This document shows, one piece after another, positions 13,481 to 24,322 of a stretch of 64,000 nucleotides of DNA. A program made the position numbers and the translations under genes. Where the stretch lies: positions 310,001 to 374,000 of the forward strand of contig CALYLW010000542.1 in the NCBI GenBank assembly GCA_944989445.1. The letters run 5' to 3'. Under the pieces are notes generated by a model. It did no database searches, was not told where the DNA came from, and was given only the letters and a program-made list of their open reading frames with translations. The stretch's first letter is position 1; every line of letters begins with the position of its first letter. This DNA is from Ampullaceana balthica. Its lineage: Eukaryota > Mollusca > Gastropoda > Lymnaeidae.

Positions 13481-14785
13481 AATGCGATGGACATTTCCGT
13501 GTTACTTTTGGCGCTGCGAACTGTGACTGGGCTCTTACGCCCGCGCCATTACTTTCGTGGTGGAACACTGAGATGGGACATTTACGTGTTACTTTTGGGT
13601 GGAACTGAGATGGGACATTTACGTGTTACTTTTGGGTGGAACTGAGATGGGACCTGTACATGTTACTTTTGGGTGGAACTGAGATGGGACATTTACGTGT
13701 TACTTTTGGGTGGAACTGAGATGGGACCTGTACATGTTACTTTTGGGTGGAACTGAGATGGGACATTTACGTGTTACTTTTGGGTGGAACTGAGATGGGA
13801 CATTTACGTGTTACTTTTGGGTGGAACTGAGATGGGACATTTACGTGTTACTTTTGGGTGGAACTGAGATGGGACATTTACGTGTTACTTTTGGGTGGAA
13901 CTGAGATGGGACCTGTACATGTTACTTCTCGGGGGAGCTGAGATGGGACCTGTACATGTTACTTTTGGGTGGAGCTGAGATGGGGCATTTACGTGTTACT
14001 TTTGGGTGGAACTGAGATGGGACATTTACATGTTACTTTTGGGTGGAACTGAGATGGGACATTTACGTGTTACTTTTGGGTGGAACTGAGATGGGGCATT
14101 TACGTGTTACTTTTGGGTGGAACTGAGATGGGACATTTACGTGTTACTTTTGGGTGGAACTGAGATGGGACATGTACATGTTACTTTTGGGTGGAACTGA
14201 GATGGGACATTTACGTGTTACTTTTGGGTGGAACTGAGATGGGACCTGTACATGTTACTTTTGGGTGGAACTGAGATGGGACTTTTACATCTTACTTTTG
14301 GGTGAAACTGAGATGGGGCATTTACATCTTACTTTTGGGTGGAACTGAGATGGGACCTTTACATGTTACTTTTGGGTGGAAACTGAGATGGGACCTGTAC
14401 ATCTTACTTTTGGGTGGAAACTGAGATGGGACCTGTACATCTTACTTTTGGGTGAACTGAGATGGGACCTTTACATCTTACTTTTGGGTGGAACTGAGAT
14501 GGGACCTTTACATCTTACTTTTGGGTGAAACTGAGATGGGACCTGTACATCTTACTTTTGGGTGAAACTGAGATGGGACCTTTACATCTTACTTTTTGGG
14601 TGAAACTGAGATGGGACCTTTACATCTTACTTTTGGGTGGAACTGAGATGGGACCTGTACATGTTACTTTTGGGTGGAACTGAGATGGGGCCTAATTATG
14701 TTACTTTTGGGTGGAACTGAGATGGGACCTGATAATGTTACTTTTGGGTGGAACTGAGATGGGGCTTAAATATGTTACTTATGTT
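13481..14785. repeat. Clean 37-bp satellite array, second block
   Basis: Same unit as the first block. Toward the right the units drift to 'gggacctttacatcttac' and then 'ggggcttaaatatgttac', approaching the 36-bp unit that follows. Length slips (gggtgaaac, gggtggaaac) are seen from 14290 onward. Confidence 0.93.
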
Positions 14786-14861
14786 ACAAAATGTAATAGA
14801 TAAGCGTAGGACACAATAATCTTGTGTATAGAAGGAGCGTCTGTAACAGATAAGATAAGAT
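14786..14861 (+). mobile_element. Tail of a LINE 3' end separating two satellites
   Basis: This 76-bp spacer contains 'tagataagcgtagga' and 'gaaggagcgtctgtaacaga'. A closely similar segment lies on the minus strand at 55844-55905, and a diverged one on the plus strand at 30590-30650. In the latter two it follows a LINE-like coding C-terminus, so I read it as the 3' untranslated tail of the same LINE family. Confidence 0.5.
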
Positions 14862-16945
14862 ATGGGTGAAACTGAGATGGGGCCTAAATATGCTACCTCT
14901 GGTGGAACTAAGAAAGGGCCTATATATGCTACCTCTGGTAGAACTAAGAAAGGGCCTATATATGCTACCTCTGGTGGAACTAAGAAAGGGCCTATATATG
15001 CTACCTCTGGTAGAACTAAGAAAGGGCCTATATATGCTACCTCTGGTGGAACTAAGAAAGGGCCTATATATGCTACCTCTGGTAGAACTAAGAAAGGGCC
15101 TATATATGCTACCTCTGGTGGAACTAAGAAAGGGCCTATATATGCTACCTCTGGTAGAACTAAGAAAGGGCCTATATATGCTACCTCTGGTGGAACTAAG
15201 AAAGGGCCTATATATGCTACCTCTGGTGGAACTAAGAAAGGGCCTATATATGCTACCTCTGGTGGAACTAAGAAAGGGCCTATATATGCTACCTCTGGTG
15301 GAACTAAGAAAGGGCCTATATATGCTACCTCTGGTGGAACTAAGAAAGGGCCTATATATGCTACCTCTGGTGGAACTAAGAAAGGGCCTATATATGCTAC
15401 CTCTGGTGGAACTAAGAAAGGGCCTATATATGCTACCTCTGGTGGAACTAAGAAAGGGCCTATATATGCTACCTCTGGTGGAACTAAGAAAGGGCCTATA
15501 TATGCTACCTCTGGTGGAACTAAGAAAGGGCCTATATATGCTACCTCTGGTAGAACTAAGAAAGGGCCTATATATGCTACCTCTGGTGGAACTAAGAAAG
15601 GGCCTATATATGCTACCTCTGGTAGAACTAAGAAAGGGCCTATATATGCTACCTCTGGTAGAACTAAGAAAGGGCCTATATATGCTACCTCTGGTAGAAC
15701 TAAGAAAGGGCCTATATATGCTACCTCTGGTAGAACTAAGAAAGGGCCTATATATGCTACCTCTGGTGGAACTAAGAAAGGGCCTATATATGCTACCTCT
15801 GGTAGAACTAAGAAAGGGCCTATATATGCTACCTCTGGTGGAACTAAGAAAGGGCCTATATATGCTACCTCTGGTGGAACTAAGAAAGGGCCTATATATG
15901 CTACCTCTGGTAGAACTAAGAAAGGGCCTATATATGCTACCTCTGGTAGAACTAAGAAAGGGCCTATATATGCTACCTCTGGTAGAACTAAGAAAGGGCC
16001 TATATATGCTACCTCTGGTGGAACTAAGAAAGGGCCTATATATGCTACCTCTGGTAGAACTAAGAAAGGGCCTATATATGCTACCTCTGGTAGAACTAAG
16101 AAAGGGCCTATATATGCTACCTCTGGTAGAACTAAGAAAGGGCCTATATATGCTACCTCTGGTGGAACTAAGAAAGGGCCTATATATGCTACCTCTGGTA
16201 GAACTAAGAAAGGGCCTATATATGCTACCTCTGGTGGAACTAAGAAAGGGCCTATATATGCTACCTCTGGTAGAACTAAGAAAGGGCCTATATATGCTAC
16301 CTCTGGTAGAACTAAGAAAGGGCCTATATATGCTACCTCTGGTAGAACTAAGAAAGGGCCTATATATGCTACCTCTGGTAGAACTAAGAAAGGGCCTATA
16401 TATGCTACCTCTGGTAGAACTAAGAAAGGGCCTATATATGCTACCTCTGGTAGAACTAAGAAAGGGCCTATATATGCTACCTCTGGTAGAACTAAGAAAG
16501 GGCCTATATATGCTACCTCTGGTAGAACTAAGAAAGGGCCTATATATGCTACCTCTGGTAGAACTAAGAAAGGGCCTATATATGCTACCTCTGGTGGAAC
16601 TAAGAAAGGGCCTATATATGCTACCTCTGGTAGAACTAAGAAAGGGCCTATATATGCTACCTCTGGTAGAACTAAGAAAGGGCCTATATATGCTACCTCT
16701 GGTAGAACTAAGAAAGGGCCTATATATGCTACCTCTGGTAGAACTAAGAAAGGGCCTATATATGCTACCTCTGGTAGAACTAAGAAAGGGCCTATATATG
16801 CTACCTCTGGTAGAACTAAGAAAGGGCCTATATATGCTACCTCTGGTAGAACTAAGAAAGGGCCTATATATGCTACCTCTGGTAGAACTAAGAAAGGGCC
16901 TATATATGCTACCTCTGGTAGAACTAAGAAAGGGCCTATATATAT
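14862..16945. repeat. 36-bp satellite, 57 nearly identical units
   Basis: Units contain 'aactaagaaagggcctatat' and 'atgctacctctggt', period 36 bp. Apart from one A/G position (ggtGgaac versus ggtAgaac) the units are essentially identical. It is related to the 37-bp satellite (gggtggaactgagatggggcct against ctggtggaactaagaaagggcct in shortened form) with one base fewer. Because 36 is divisible by three, two plus-strand frames stay open for about 700 codons (14862-16988 and 14866-16998), giving 12-residue repeats such as TKKGPIYATSGR. There is no promoter, signal or domain, so I treat these frames as a by-product of the period and not as genes. Confidence 0.95.
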
Positions 16946-17885
16946 ATGTTGCTATTTTCTTTCTTTATTTTTTATTAACGTTCTATGATAGAAGTTAAAC
17001 CAAACTTAAAACTATCTTTATTTTCAAAAATGCGCACAGTGTAAGGCCAACAGGTTTCAACATTTAAAAACAAAACAAATTCGGCTTTATGTCAATCGAT
17101 ATATTAAAAAATATATATATACAAGGGTCATTTGATTGTTGATAGAACTAGTATAGATAACGGATGATTCCTCACATTGATAGTGACAACTTGTTATGCG
17201 AGGTATATGCACTATGCACGTCAAAGGAATTTGATCTAAAATTACCACATTGATATCAAATCTTATTTTTTCTAAAAATTATTTGGTATGCGCTGGAAGA
17301 GTAGTATGGCGAGTAGGCCTATCTAAAAATCGTTTCCAATCAGCAATCCCTGGTGTGGAAGGAATTTTGAAAATTGTTTCATAGCATGATGTTTGCAAAT
17401 TTCCTCGGGAGAAATATCTTTTTATGAGCTGAAGAAGCTAAAAAATAAATTTTGAACAACAATGCCTCGAGATAAATGATGTTCCCTCAGTCTCTTGTGC
17501 ACAGAGAGTGACAAACTACGGTGTTTTTCATTTGGTGTCTTCAGTGACTCTGCTCTGTCAAAGCCGGAAAGAAAGTATTTTGGTTTAAAAAATTCCGAAA
17601 TCTATAAAACATTTTTAAAGAGAGTAGAGTATAGTAGGCCGTTTAAAAGAACTCTTGTCTCTTCTTATTACCAGAGTTTGCATTTTAAAATTGTTATAAT
17701 TATAAAAAACATTTTTAGTTAACGATTATTTCATTATCAAGATACTTCTAATTATATTTCAGTTTAACCCTAAATCAAAGGCATCCGAAAATTTTATTTG
17801 GCACTGACTGAAGAACTTGACTTGTAAGAGGCCCCCACATACCTAATAGCTTAGGGCTTCACCAAGTCAAAATCCGACCGTGCTT
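16946..17885. other. AT-rich spacer, no supported gene
   Basis: Contains an AT run near 17105-17125 and a small plus-strand frame (17495-17722) with no recognisable domain. I see nothing else to annotate. Confidence 0.4.
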
Positions 17886-20222
17886 GGTTCTATAATCTGT
17901 ATAACTTGGATCTTCTGTCTGTATAACTTGGTTCTACTGTCTGTAAAACTTGGTTCTACTGTCTGTATAGCTTGGTTCTATTGTCTATATAACTTGGTTC
18001 TACTGTCTGTATAACTTGGCTCTATTGTCTATATAACTTGGTTCTACTGTCTGTACAACTCGGTTCTACTGTCTGTATAACTTGGTTCTGCTGTCTGTAT
18101 AATTTGGTTCTATTGTCTGTATAACTTGTTCTGCTGTCTGTATAACTTGGTTCTATTGTCTGCACAACTCGGTTCTACTGTCTGTACAACTCGGTTCTAC
18201 TGTCTGTACAACTCGGTTCTACTGTCTGTATAATTTGGTTCTATTGTCTGTATAACTTGTTCTGCTGTCTGTATAACTTGGTTCTATTGTCTGTACAACT
18301 CGGTTCTACTGTCTATATAACTTGGTTCTGCTGTCTGTATAATTTGGTTCTATTGTCTGTATAACTTGTTCTGCTGTCTGTATAACTTGGTTCTATTGTC
18401 TGTATAACTTGTTCTGCTGTCTGTATAACTTGGTTCTACTGTCTGTACAACTCGGTTCTACCGTCTGTACAACTCGGTTCTACTGTCTGTATAACTTGGT
18501 TCTACTGTCTGTAAAATTTGGTTCTAATGTCTGTATAACATGGCTCTATTGTCTATATAACTTGGTTCTATTGTCTGTACAACTCGGGTTTTTTCTGTCT
18601 ATAATATAACTTGGTTCTTCTGTCTTTATAACTTGTTTATATTGTCTGTATTACTTGGTTCTATTGTCTGTACAATTTGGTTCTATCTTCTGTATAACTT
18701 GGTTCTATTGTCTGTACAACTCGGTTCTACTGTCTGTACAACTCGGTTCTACTGTCTGTACAACTCGGTTCTATTGTCTGCACAACTCGGTTCTACTGTC
18801 TGTATAACTAGGTTCTACTGTCTTTATAACTGGGTTCTATTGTCTATATAACTTGGTTCTGCTGTCTGTATAATTTGGTTCTATTGTCTGTATAACTTGT
18901 TCTGCTGTCTGTATAACTTGGTTCTATTGTCTGTACAACTCAGGTTTTTCTGTCAGTACAACTCGGTTCTACTGTCTGTATAACTTGGTTCTGCTGTCTG
19001 TATAATTTGGTTCTATTGTCTGTATAACTTGGTTCTTCTGTCTGCACAACTCGGTTCTACTGTCTGTACAACTCGGTTCTACTGTCTGTATAACTTGGCT
19101 CTATTGTCTATATAACTTGGTTCTACTGTCTTTATAACTTGTTTATATTGTCAGTATAACTTGGTTCTATTGTCTGTACAATTTGGTTCTATCTTCTGTA
19201 TAACTTGGTTCTATTGTCTGTACAACTCGGTTCTACTGTCTGTACAACTCAGTTCTACTGTCTGTACAACTTGGTTCTACTGTCTGTATAATTTGGTTCT
19301 ACTGTCTGTATAACTCGGTTCTACTGTCTGTATAACTTGGTTCTACTGTCTGTATAACTTGGTTCTACTGTCTGTATAACTTGGTTCTACTGTCTGTATA
19401 ACTTGGTTCTACTGTCTGTATAACTTGGTTCTACTGTCTGTATAACTTGGTTCTACTGTCTGTATAACTTGGTTCTACTGTCTGTATAACTCGGTTCTAC
19501 TGTCTGTATAACTTGGTTCTACTGTCTGTATAACTTGGTTCTACTGTCTGTATAACTTGGTTCTACTGTCTGTATAACTTGGTTCTACTGTCTGTATAAC
19601 TCGGTTCTACTGTCTGTATAACTTGGTTCTACTGTCTGTATAACTTGGTTCTACTGTCTGTATAACTCGGTTCTACTGTCTGTATAACTTGGTTCTACTG
19701 TCTTTATAACTCGGTTCTACTGTCTGTATAATTTGGTTCTATTGTCTGTATAACTTGGCTCTATTGTCTGTATAACTTGGTTCTACTGTCTGTTTAACTT
19801 AGTTCTACTGTCTGTATAACTCGGTTCTACTGTCTGTATAACTTGGTTCTACTGTCTTTATAACTCGGTTCTACTGTCTGTATAACTTGGTTCTACTGTC
19901 TTTATAACTCGGTTCTATTGTCTGTATAATTTGGTTCTATTGTCTGTATAACTTGGTTCTACTGTCTGTACAACTTGGTTCTACTGTCTGTAGAACTTGG
20001 TTCTACTGTCTGTACAACTTGGTTCTACTGTCTGTACAACTTGGTTCTACTGTCTGTATAACTTGGTTCTACTGTCTGTATAACTCGGTTCTACTGTCTG
20101 TATAACTTGGTTCTACTGTCTTTATAACTCGGTTCTATTGTCTGTATAATTTGGTTCTATTGTCTGTACAACTGGGCTCTACTGTCTGTACAACTCGGTA
20201 CTGCTGTCTGTATAACTTGGTA
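17886..20222. repeat. 22-bp minisatellite, roughly 105 copies
   Basis: Units read 'ggttctactgtctgtataac' plus 'tt', with variants attgtctg, gctgtctg, tacaactcgg and ataatttgg. The most homogeneous part is 19270-19700. Small open frames such as 18409-18609 translate the repeat only. A few further units sit at 20363-20412, beyond an insertion. Confidence 0.95.
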
Positions 20223-20362
20223 TGTGTAACGTACTGTCATTTATGTGGTTATTATGATAAGAATGTTATTTAAATTATTATATGTATGTCATTATCTCTA
20301 TGTAAAGCGTTGTGAGCCCGGCTTGTTGCTTTGTTACAGCGCTATAATAATTTGCTAATATT
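20223..20362 (+). mobile_element. LINE/SINE-type 3' tail inserted in the 22-bp array
   Basis: The array is interrupted by about 140 bp containing 'ctatgtaaagcgttgtgagc' and then 'cagcgctataataat'. That hairpin-forming AAAGCG...GCGCTATA motif is typical of the 3' ends of many invertebrate LINEs and SINEs. Repeat units resume afterwards. Confidence 0.45.
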
Positions 20363-20828
20363 ATCTACTGTCTGTATAATTTAGATCTATTGTCTGTATA
20401 ACTTGGTTCCATGACTTGGTCTGTTAAATTAGCGCCATTTTTAACTGATGTGATGCTGTATATATTCTTTGGATGTGAATTTTAAAAAAAAATTTGGTAG
20501 GACGGTTGCTGTTCAATTTTGGTTACTCGGCTCCTTGACAATGGATTTTGATTCCAGAATTATTTTAACGTTGTACTGATATTTAGAGTTGTTGTTTTTT
20601 TTTAAAATAATTTTTAGACTTAGTCCTAGATTTTGCAACTCTGGCGTATAGTGAGGGAGAAGGGATAGTGGAGATGGTTTTAGTGGGGGAAGTTACTGTA
20701 AGTGGTGTGTTGGGAGGGGGTGGGGCAGTGGCGTGGCAACGGGTTAGCATCGGGGCAGTTGCCAAGGGCGCCAGCTCAAAAGGGCACCGCTAAATCTGTA
20801 ATTTTTTAAATTTGTATTTAAAAAAATA

Positions 20829-22222
20829 CAGTCGGACCTTTCTAAGTCGAGCTCAAAAGGACCCGAAAAAAATTCGACTAACGGAGTTTTTGAGTTAGGG
20901 AAAATGGCGTAATAGGCGCCGATTAATCAAGGACAATGTAGATATTGAGAGGTGGGGAGAACCGCCATAACGGCTAGTTGGCTTGACAGGAAAGAGAGGC
21001 GGTGTCGATGTTTCATCTGAAAGGAACCCAATTTGTTTTTACATGCCGACACAAGCCCTTCCCTCCCCTCCCCCACTTTACTCCCTCCACAGTGGGATGG
21101 GGGAGTAAGATTTTTCTTTTTAAAAAGAATCACAACATGCAGCAAAGGGACGCGAATTAGTTACCACTCCTTTTTCTTGTCTTTGTCCTTTTTTGTCCTT
21201 GCATGGGTCGCTTAATCCCTCGTGGAATGCACTACGATAAGATTTTAAGTCCATTTACGTGGCTCTACGGAACACTTGTTCTGAAATGTCACTCCAGAAT
21301 AATAACCCAAACGCCTTGGAAATTCATCTCAGAGAGGTTGAAGGTAAAATATCTTGGACTTAAGGAGATCAAAATTACTTTAGTCTTATGTAATTTGGCC
21401 GGGAACTAACAATTAATTCGATATATGGAGGTTTTCCTAATTTCACTTTTATCCTCGATAAGAAAAATGAATAATTAATTATTATTAAGGGGCGCTATGG
21501 TCTAAGTGGTAGCGCACTGGACTATTGATCCGCGGCAGATACCGAGTCGCGGGTTCGAGCCCAGGTACTGCTCGTTAGTGGTGGCTAAAAACTTGTGAAC
21601 GCTACATCACTTGCCCCATAGTCCGTCATTGAATGGAAAGGGGGTCATCATAATTAATTATATTGAAATATATTTCATTTAAACCATTATAATATTTTTA
21701 TTATGTTTGTGGCCTTTGCGGGGTTTCTTATCATACAAATGTCGATATGATTTTACAGTCTTACTTTTAAAAAGAAATATCTTACTATCCCCATCCCACT
21801 GTCGAGGGAGTAAAGTGGGGAGGGGAGGGGAGGTTTCTCCTCTCACGGGCTTGTGTCGTTATGTCAAAGCAAGTTGGCTCCTTTCATATGAAACATTACC
21901 ACCCTTCTTCCTGTCAAGCCTTCTAGCCACTATGACTGTCCCCCTCTCAATATCAACATTGTCCTTGATTAATCTGCGCGTATTACGCCTATTTCCCTAA
22001 CTCGAAAACTCCGTAAGTCAATCCCCCCCTCCCCGTGGTTTCGACTTAGAGAGGTCCGACTGAATTAGCAACACACCAATACGACTTAGAGAGGTCCGAC
22101 TGTATTAGCAACACGCCAATACGATTTAGAGAGGTCCGACTGAAATAGCAACACGCCAATACGACTTACAGAGGTCCGACTGTGTTAGCAACACGCCAAT
22201 ACGATTTAGTGAGGTCCGACTG
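20829..22222. mobile_element. Tigger/pogo-like element with 300-bp inverted arms
   Basis: It begins CAGTCGGACCTTTCTAAGTC after a TA and ends with GAGGTCCGACTG before a TA, as expected of pogo/Tigger insertions. Arms of about 300 bp (20829-21130 and 21765-22062) are inverted copies: both carry the 'gacaatgt.gatattgagag' segment, 'ggcttgacagga' and the stretch 'actttactccct.cacagtgggatggg'. No transposase is visible, so it is a non-autonomous foldback-like derivative. Its right end is tandemly amplified (next entries). Confidence 0.7.
21491..21650 (+). mobile_element. tRNA-derived SINE
   Basis: 'ggggcgctatggtctaagtgg' gives a tRNA-like 5' end with an A box, and 'gcgggttcgagcccagg' is a good B box for RNA polymerase III. 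A non-tRNA tail follows ('gaatggaaagggggtcatc'). The flanks share ATAATTAATTAT on both sides, a probable target-site duplication. It lies inside the Tigger-like element. Confidence 0.75.
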
Positions 22223-22239
22223 TATTAGCAACATGCCTA
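22042..22239. repeat. Five 40-bp copies of the Tigger-like terminus
   Basis: Units start at 22042, 22082, 22122, 22162 and 22202. Each contains 'cgacttagagaggtccgact' and then 'tagcaacacgccaata'. Each therefore repeats the transposon's terminal inverted repeat plus about 18 bp of flank. Confidence 0.88.
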
Positions 22240-22249
22240 CGCAAGGTAA

Positions 22250-22415
22250 CGGAAATGCTGAGCTAAAAATTATCAAAAATTACTTGAGATCGACTTCAGG
22301 TCAACAATGCACATCATCTCTAGCTCTTCTTTCCATCGAAAGTGAACTTACCAGTCAAATAAATTTCGATGAAATAATCACTAATTTTGCAAACATTAAA
22401 GCAAGAAAAGTATAG
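22250..22415 (+). pseudogene. hAT transposase C-terminal dimerisation fragment
   Basis: The last 50 or so codons read as the C-terminal dimerisation region of ZMYM-type hAT transposases: 'LKIIKNYLRSTSGQQ' followed by 'LALLSIESELTSQINFDEII' and a lysine/arginine-rich end before TAG at 22413. A second, diverged copy of the same region is at 40704-40889. Sequence upstream has been replaced by the terminal-repeat array, so the catalytic domain is gone. Confidence 0.7.
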
Positions 22416-22840
22416 CTTTGAAACTTTGATATATTACTCATAGGAGTGGATCGGTGGAGTGTTAGTTAAATTTACTTTTAATTGTGAGTTTCTATCGTTA
22501 TGTATGAGATGATGAGTATGACACATTGACACTATTGTTTTTATTTATAATACATGCTACTTCAAGTTTTGCTGTATTCTTTAATAACGCAACAATATCC
22601 CGTTTTATCCACCAATTTATTTGGTATTATTTAGTAAATAATAAACTACAAATTAGTATTGTTCGTGTCTTAAGCAGTTTTTATATTCACGTTGTATGAC
22701 TTTCACTATAAATAAAATAAGAGAAATTCAATAATTTATTTATAACAATTGAAAAAATCGCAAAGCTGAAACTTGTCAATTTTTCAAGGGCGGCAAAAAT
22801 AAATTAGCCAAGGGCGCCAAAAACCTAGTTACGCCTCCGG

Positions 22841-23170
22841 GTGGGGGTTTGTCAGTTTCTTTTCCATTTGGATAGCTAGATTTGGGGGGGGGCTATTGGG
22901 GCATGTGGGGGACGGGTAACTGGAAAAATGGTTCCAGAATGTTCTCTTTGTTTTAGGCTGTGTGTGTGTGGGGTGGGGGGGGGTGTTATTGGTTTCATAA
23001 CTTTGAGTTTGCGAAATTTTCCACGATTCCAAATATGGTTCCACGACTGTTGCCCACACGTTTCATCGACAAAAGTTCCAGCAAATAATCACGTGGTTTA
23101 CATGCAGCGCATGCGCAGTGAGCACTTGAACGGACATGGGCCACCCTGTGGGGCGGGTCTAAAATTCTGG
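22841..23170. other. Upstream region of the receptor gene
   Basis: G-rich runs near 22880-22990, then ordinary sequence leading to the TATA box. No other gene or repeat is recognised. Confidence 0.4.
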
Positions 23171-23177
23171 GGCTCAT

Positions 23178-23184
23178 TATAAAA
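23178..23184 (+). promoter_or_regulatory. TATA box of the receptor gene
   Basis: TATAAAA lies 75 bp before the ATG at 23253. A start of transcription about 30 bp downstream would give a 5' leader of about 40-45 bases. Its position in front of a signal-peptide exon makes it plausible, but it is only a sequence match. Confidence 0.5.
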
Positions 23185-23252
23185 TCTTTGATCCGCTGTG
23201 AATAATATTACAAATCACCAGAACGTTGCTTTCAACATTCGACAAGATAACA

Positions 23253-23298
23253 ATGAAATATGTCAACTTATCCGCTGTACTTTTCCTCTTATGTCTTG
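23253..23298 (+). CDS. Exon 1 (signal peptide) of LDLa-LRR receptor
   Basis: The ATG at 23253 opens a short hydrophobic leader, MKYVNLSAVLFLLCL, a typical secretory signal peptide. It runs into CTTG|GTGAGTAC, a near-consensus 5' splice site at 23298/23299. The exon leaves one base (phase 1). The acceptor at 31407/31408 needs exactly one upstream base, and the joined codon GCT (Ala) would finish a signal-peptide cleavage region ...LLCLA-S. A TATA box lies 75 bp upstream. Reading past the donor reaches a TGA in the third repeat unit. What I see is the leader, donor and phase; that it belongs to the receptor exon 8.1 kb downstream is inference. Intermediate phase-1 LDLa exons could exist, but I found none. 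Confidence 0.6.
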
Positions 23299-23893
23299 GT
23301 GAGTACATATTGGTGTTGTATGTCTTGGTGAGTACATATTGGTGTTGTATGTCTTGGTGAGTACATATTGGTGTTGTATGTCTTGGTGAGTACATATTGG
23401 TGTTGTATGTCTTGGTGAGTACATATTGGTGTTGTATGTCTTGGTGAGTACATATTGGTGTTGTATGTCTTGGTGAGTACATATTGGTGTTGTATGTCTT
23501 GGTGAGTACATATTGGTGTTGTATGTCTTGGTGAGTACATATTGGTGTTGTATGTCTTGGTGAGTACATATTGGTGTTGTATGTCTTGGTGAGTACATAT
23601 TGGTGTTGTATGTCTTGGTGAGTACATATTGGTGTTGTATGTCTTGGTGAGTACATATTGGTGTTGTATGTCTTGGTGAGTACATATTGGTGTTGTATGT
23701 CTTGGTGAGTACATATTGGTGTTGTATGTCTTGGTGAGTACATATTGGTGTTGTATGTCTTGGTGAGTACATATTAATGTTGTATGTCTTGGTGAGTACA
23801 TATTGGTGTTGTATGTCTTGGTGAGTACATATTTATGTTGTATGTCTTGGTGAGTACCTATTGGTGTTGTATGTCATGGTGAGTACCTATTGG
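23290..23893 (+). repeat. 29-bp minisatellite repeating a splice donor, 21 copies
   Basis: The unit is 9 bases of exon end (TATGTCTTG) plus 20 bases of intron start (GTGAGTACATATTGGTGTTG). GT dinucleotides recur every 29 bp from 23299 to 23879. Only the last few units vary (ttaatg, tttatg, gtacctatt, gtcatgg). The minus-strand frames of about 170 codons here come from the stop-free periodic sequence and are not genes. Confidence 0.95.
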
Positions 23894-23899
23894 TAATGA

Positions 23900-24322
23900 A
23901 TGTTTGGTCAAATATTTCCGTAAGGACCCGACATACATTGATGATGTTTTGTGTAACATATTCTGTCTTTTATCATATCAAAATACCGCTAGCACAGTCT
24001 TTCCTTGTATTACTAACACCTCTTCACCTTGTTTTATTATAACACCAACACATTCTAACCTTGTTTATTACCATTTTAACACATTCTATCTTGTTTAGTA
24101 CAATGTTCAGTCTCTCATTGTATTTAATGCCAGGAGTCATTTTATAATTGATAGCATTGCTAGATGCTAGCACTGCTCAGATTGCTAATATTACAAACGA
24201 AGTTAACGATGCTACAGAGATAAATCCCCCCTCCCCACCCGATGCTTCAATCTTACCAGACCGGCCATTATAGTAATCGACCTTAAATAAATTGAAAGCC
24301 TTTTAAAATGTATGATGTAACC
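23900..24322. other. Intron sequence, nothing recognised
   Basis: Ordinary AT-rich sequence between the splice-donor array and the hAT element. No LDLa-like exon with splice sites was found. Confidence 0.4.

Larger units (their letters stand above)
20726..22840 (+). mobile_element. hAT transposon (CAGTGGCGTA terminus) with nested insertions
   Basis: The left end starts 'cagtggcgtggcaac' followed by 'ttgccaagggcgcc'. The right end has 'agccaagggcgcc' and 'cctagttacgcc', its inverted counterpart. Related termini occur at 42022 and 63940. The element keeps only the last part of its transposase (22250-22415) and is filled by the long-inverted-repeat element at 20829. The outermost bases of the right end are mutated, so the exact boundary is uncertain. 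Confidence 0.65.

Noticed and set aside
14862..16998. Two overlapping plus-strand frames of about 700 codons
   Set aside because: Both are pure translations of a 36-bp satellite. They exist because the period is a multiple of three, and there is no domain, promoter or unique sequence beyond a short end.
17495..17722. 75-codon frame near 17.5 kb
   Set aside because: No recognisable domain, splice structure or repeat relation; too short to support as a gene.
23177..23801. Minus-strand frames of 169-188 codons in the 29-bp array
   Set aside because: A 29-bp period cycles through all frames; the repeat simply lacks stops on this strand. The plus-strand exon and donor explain the sequence better.
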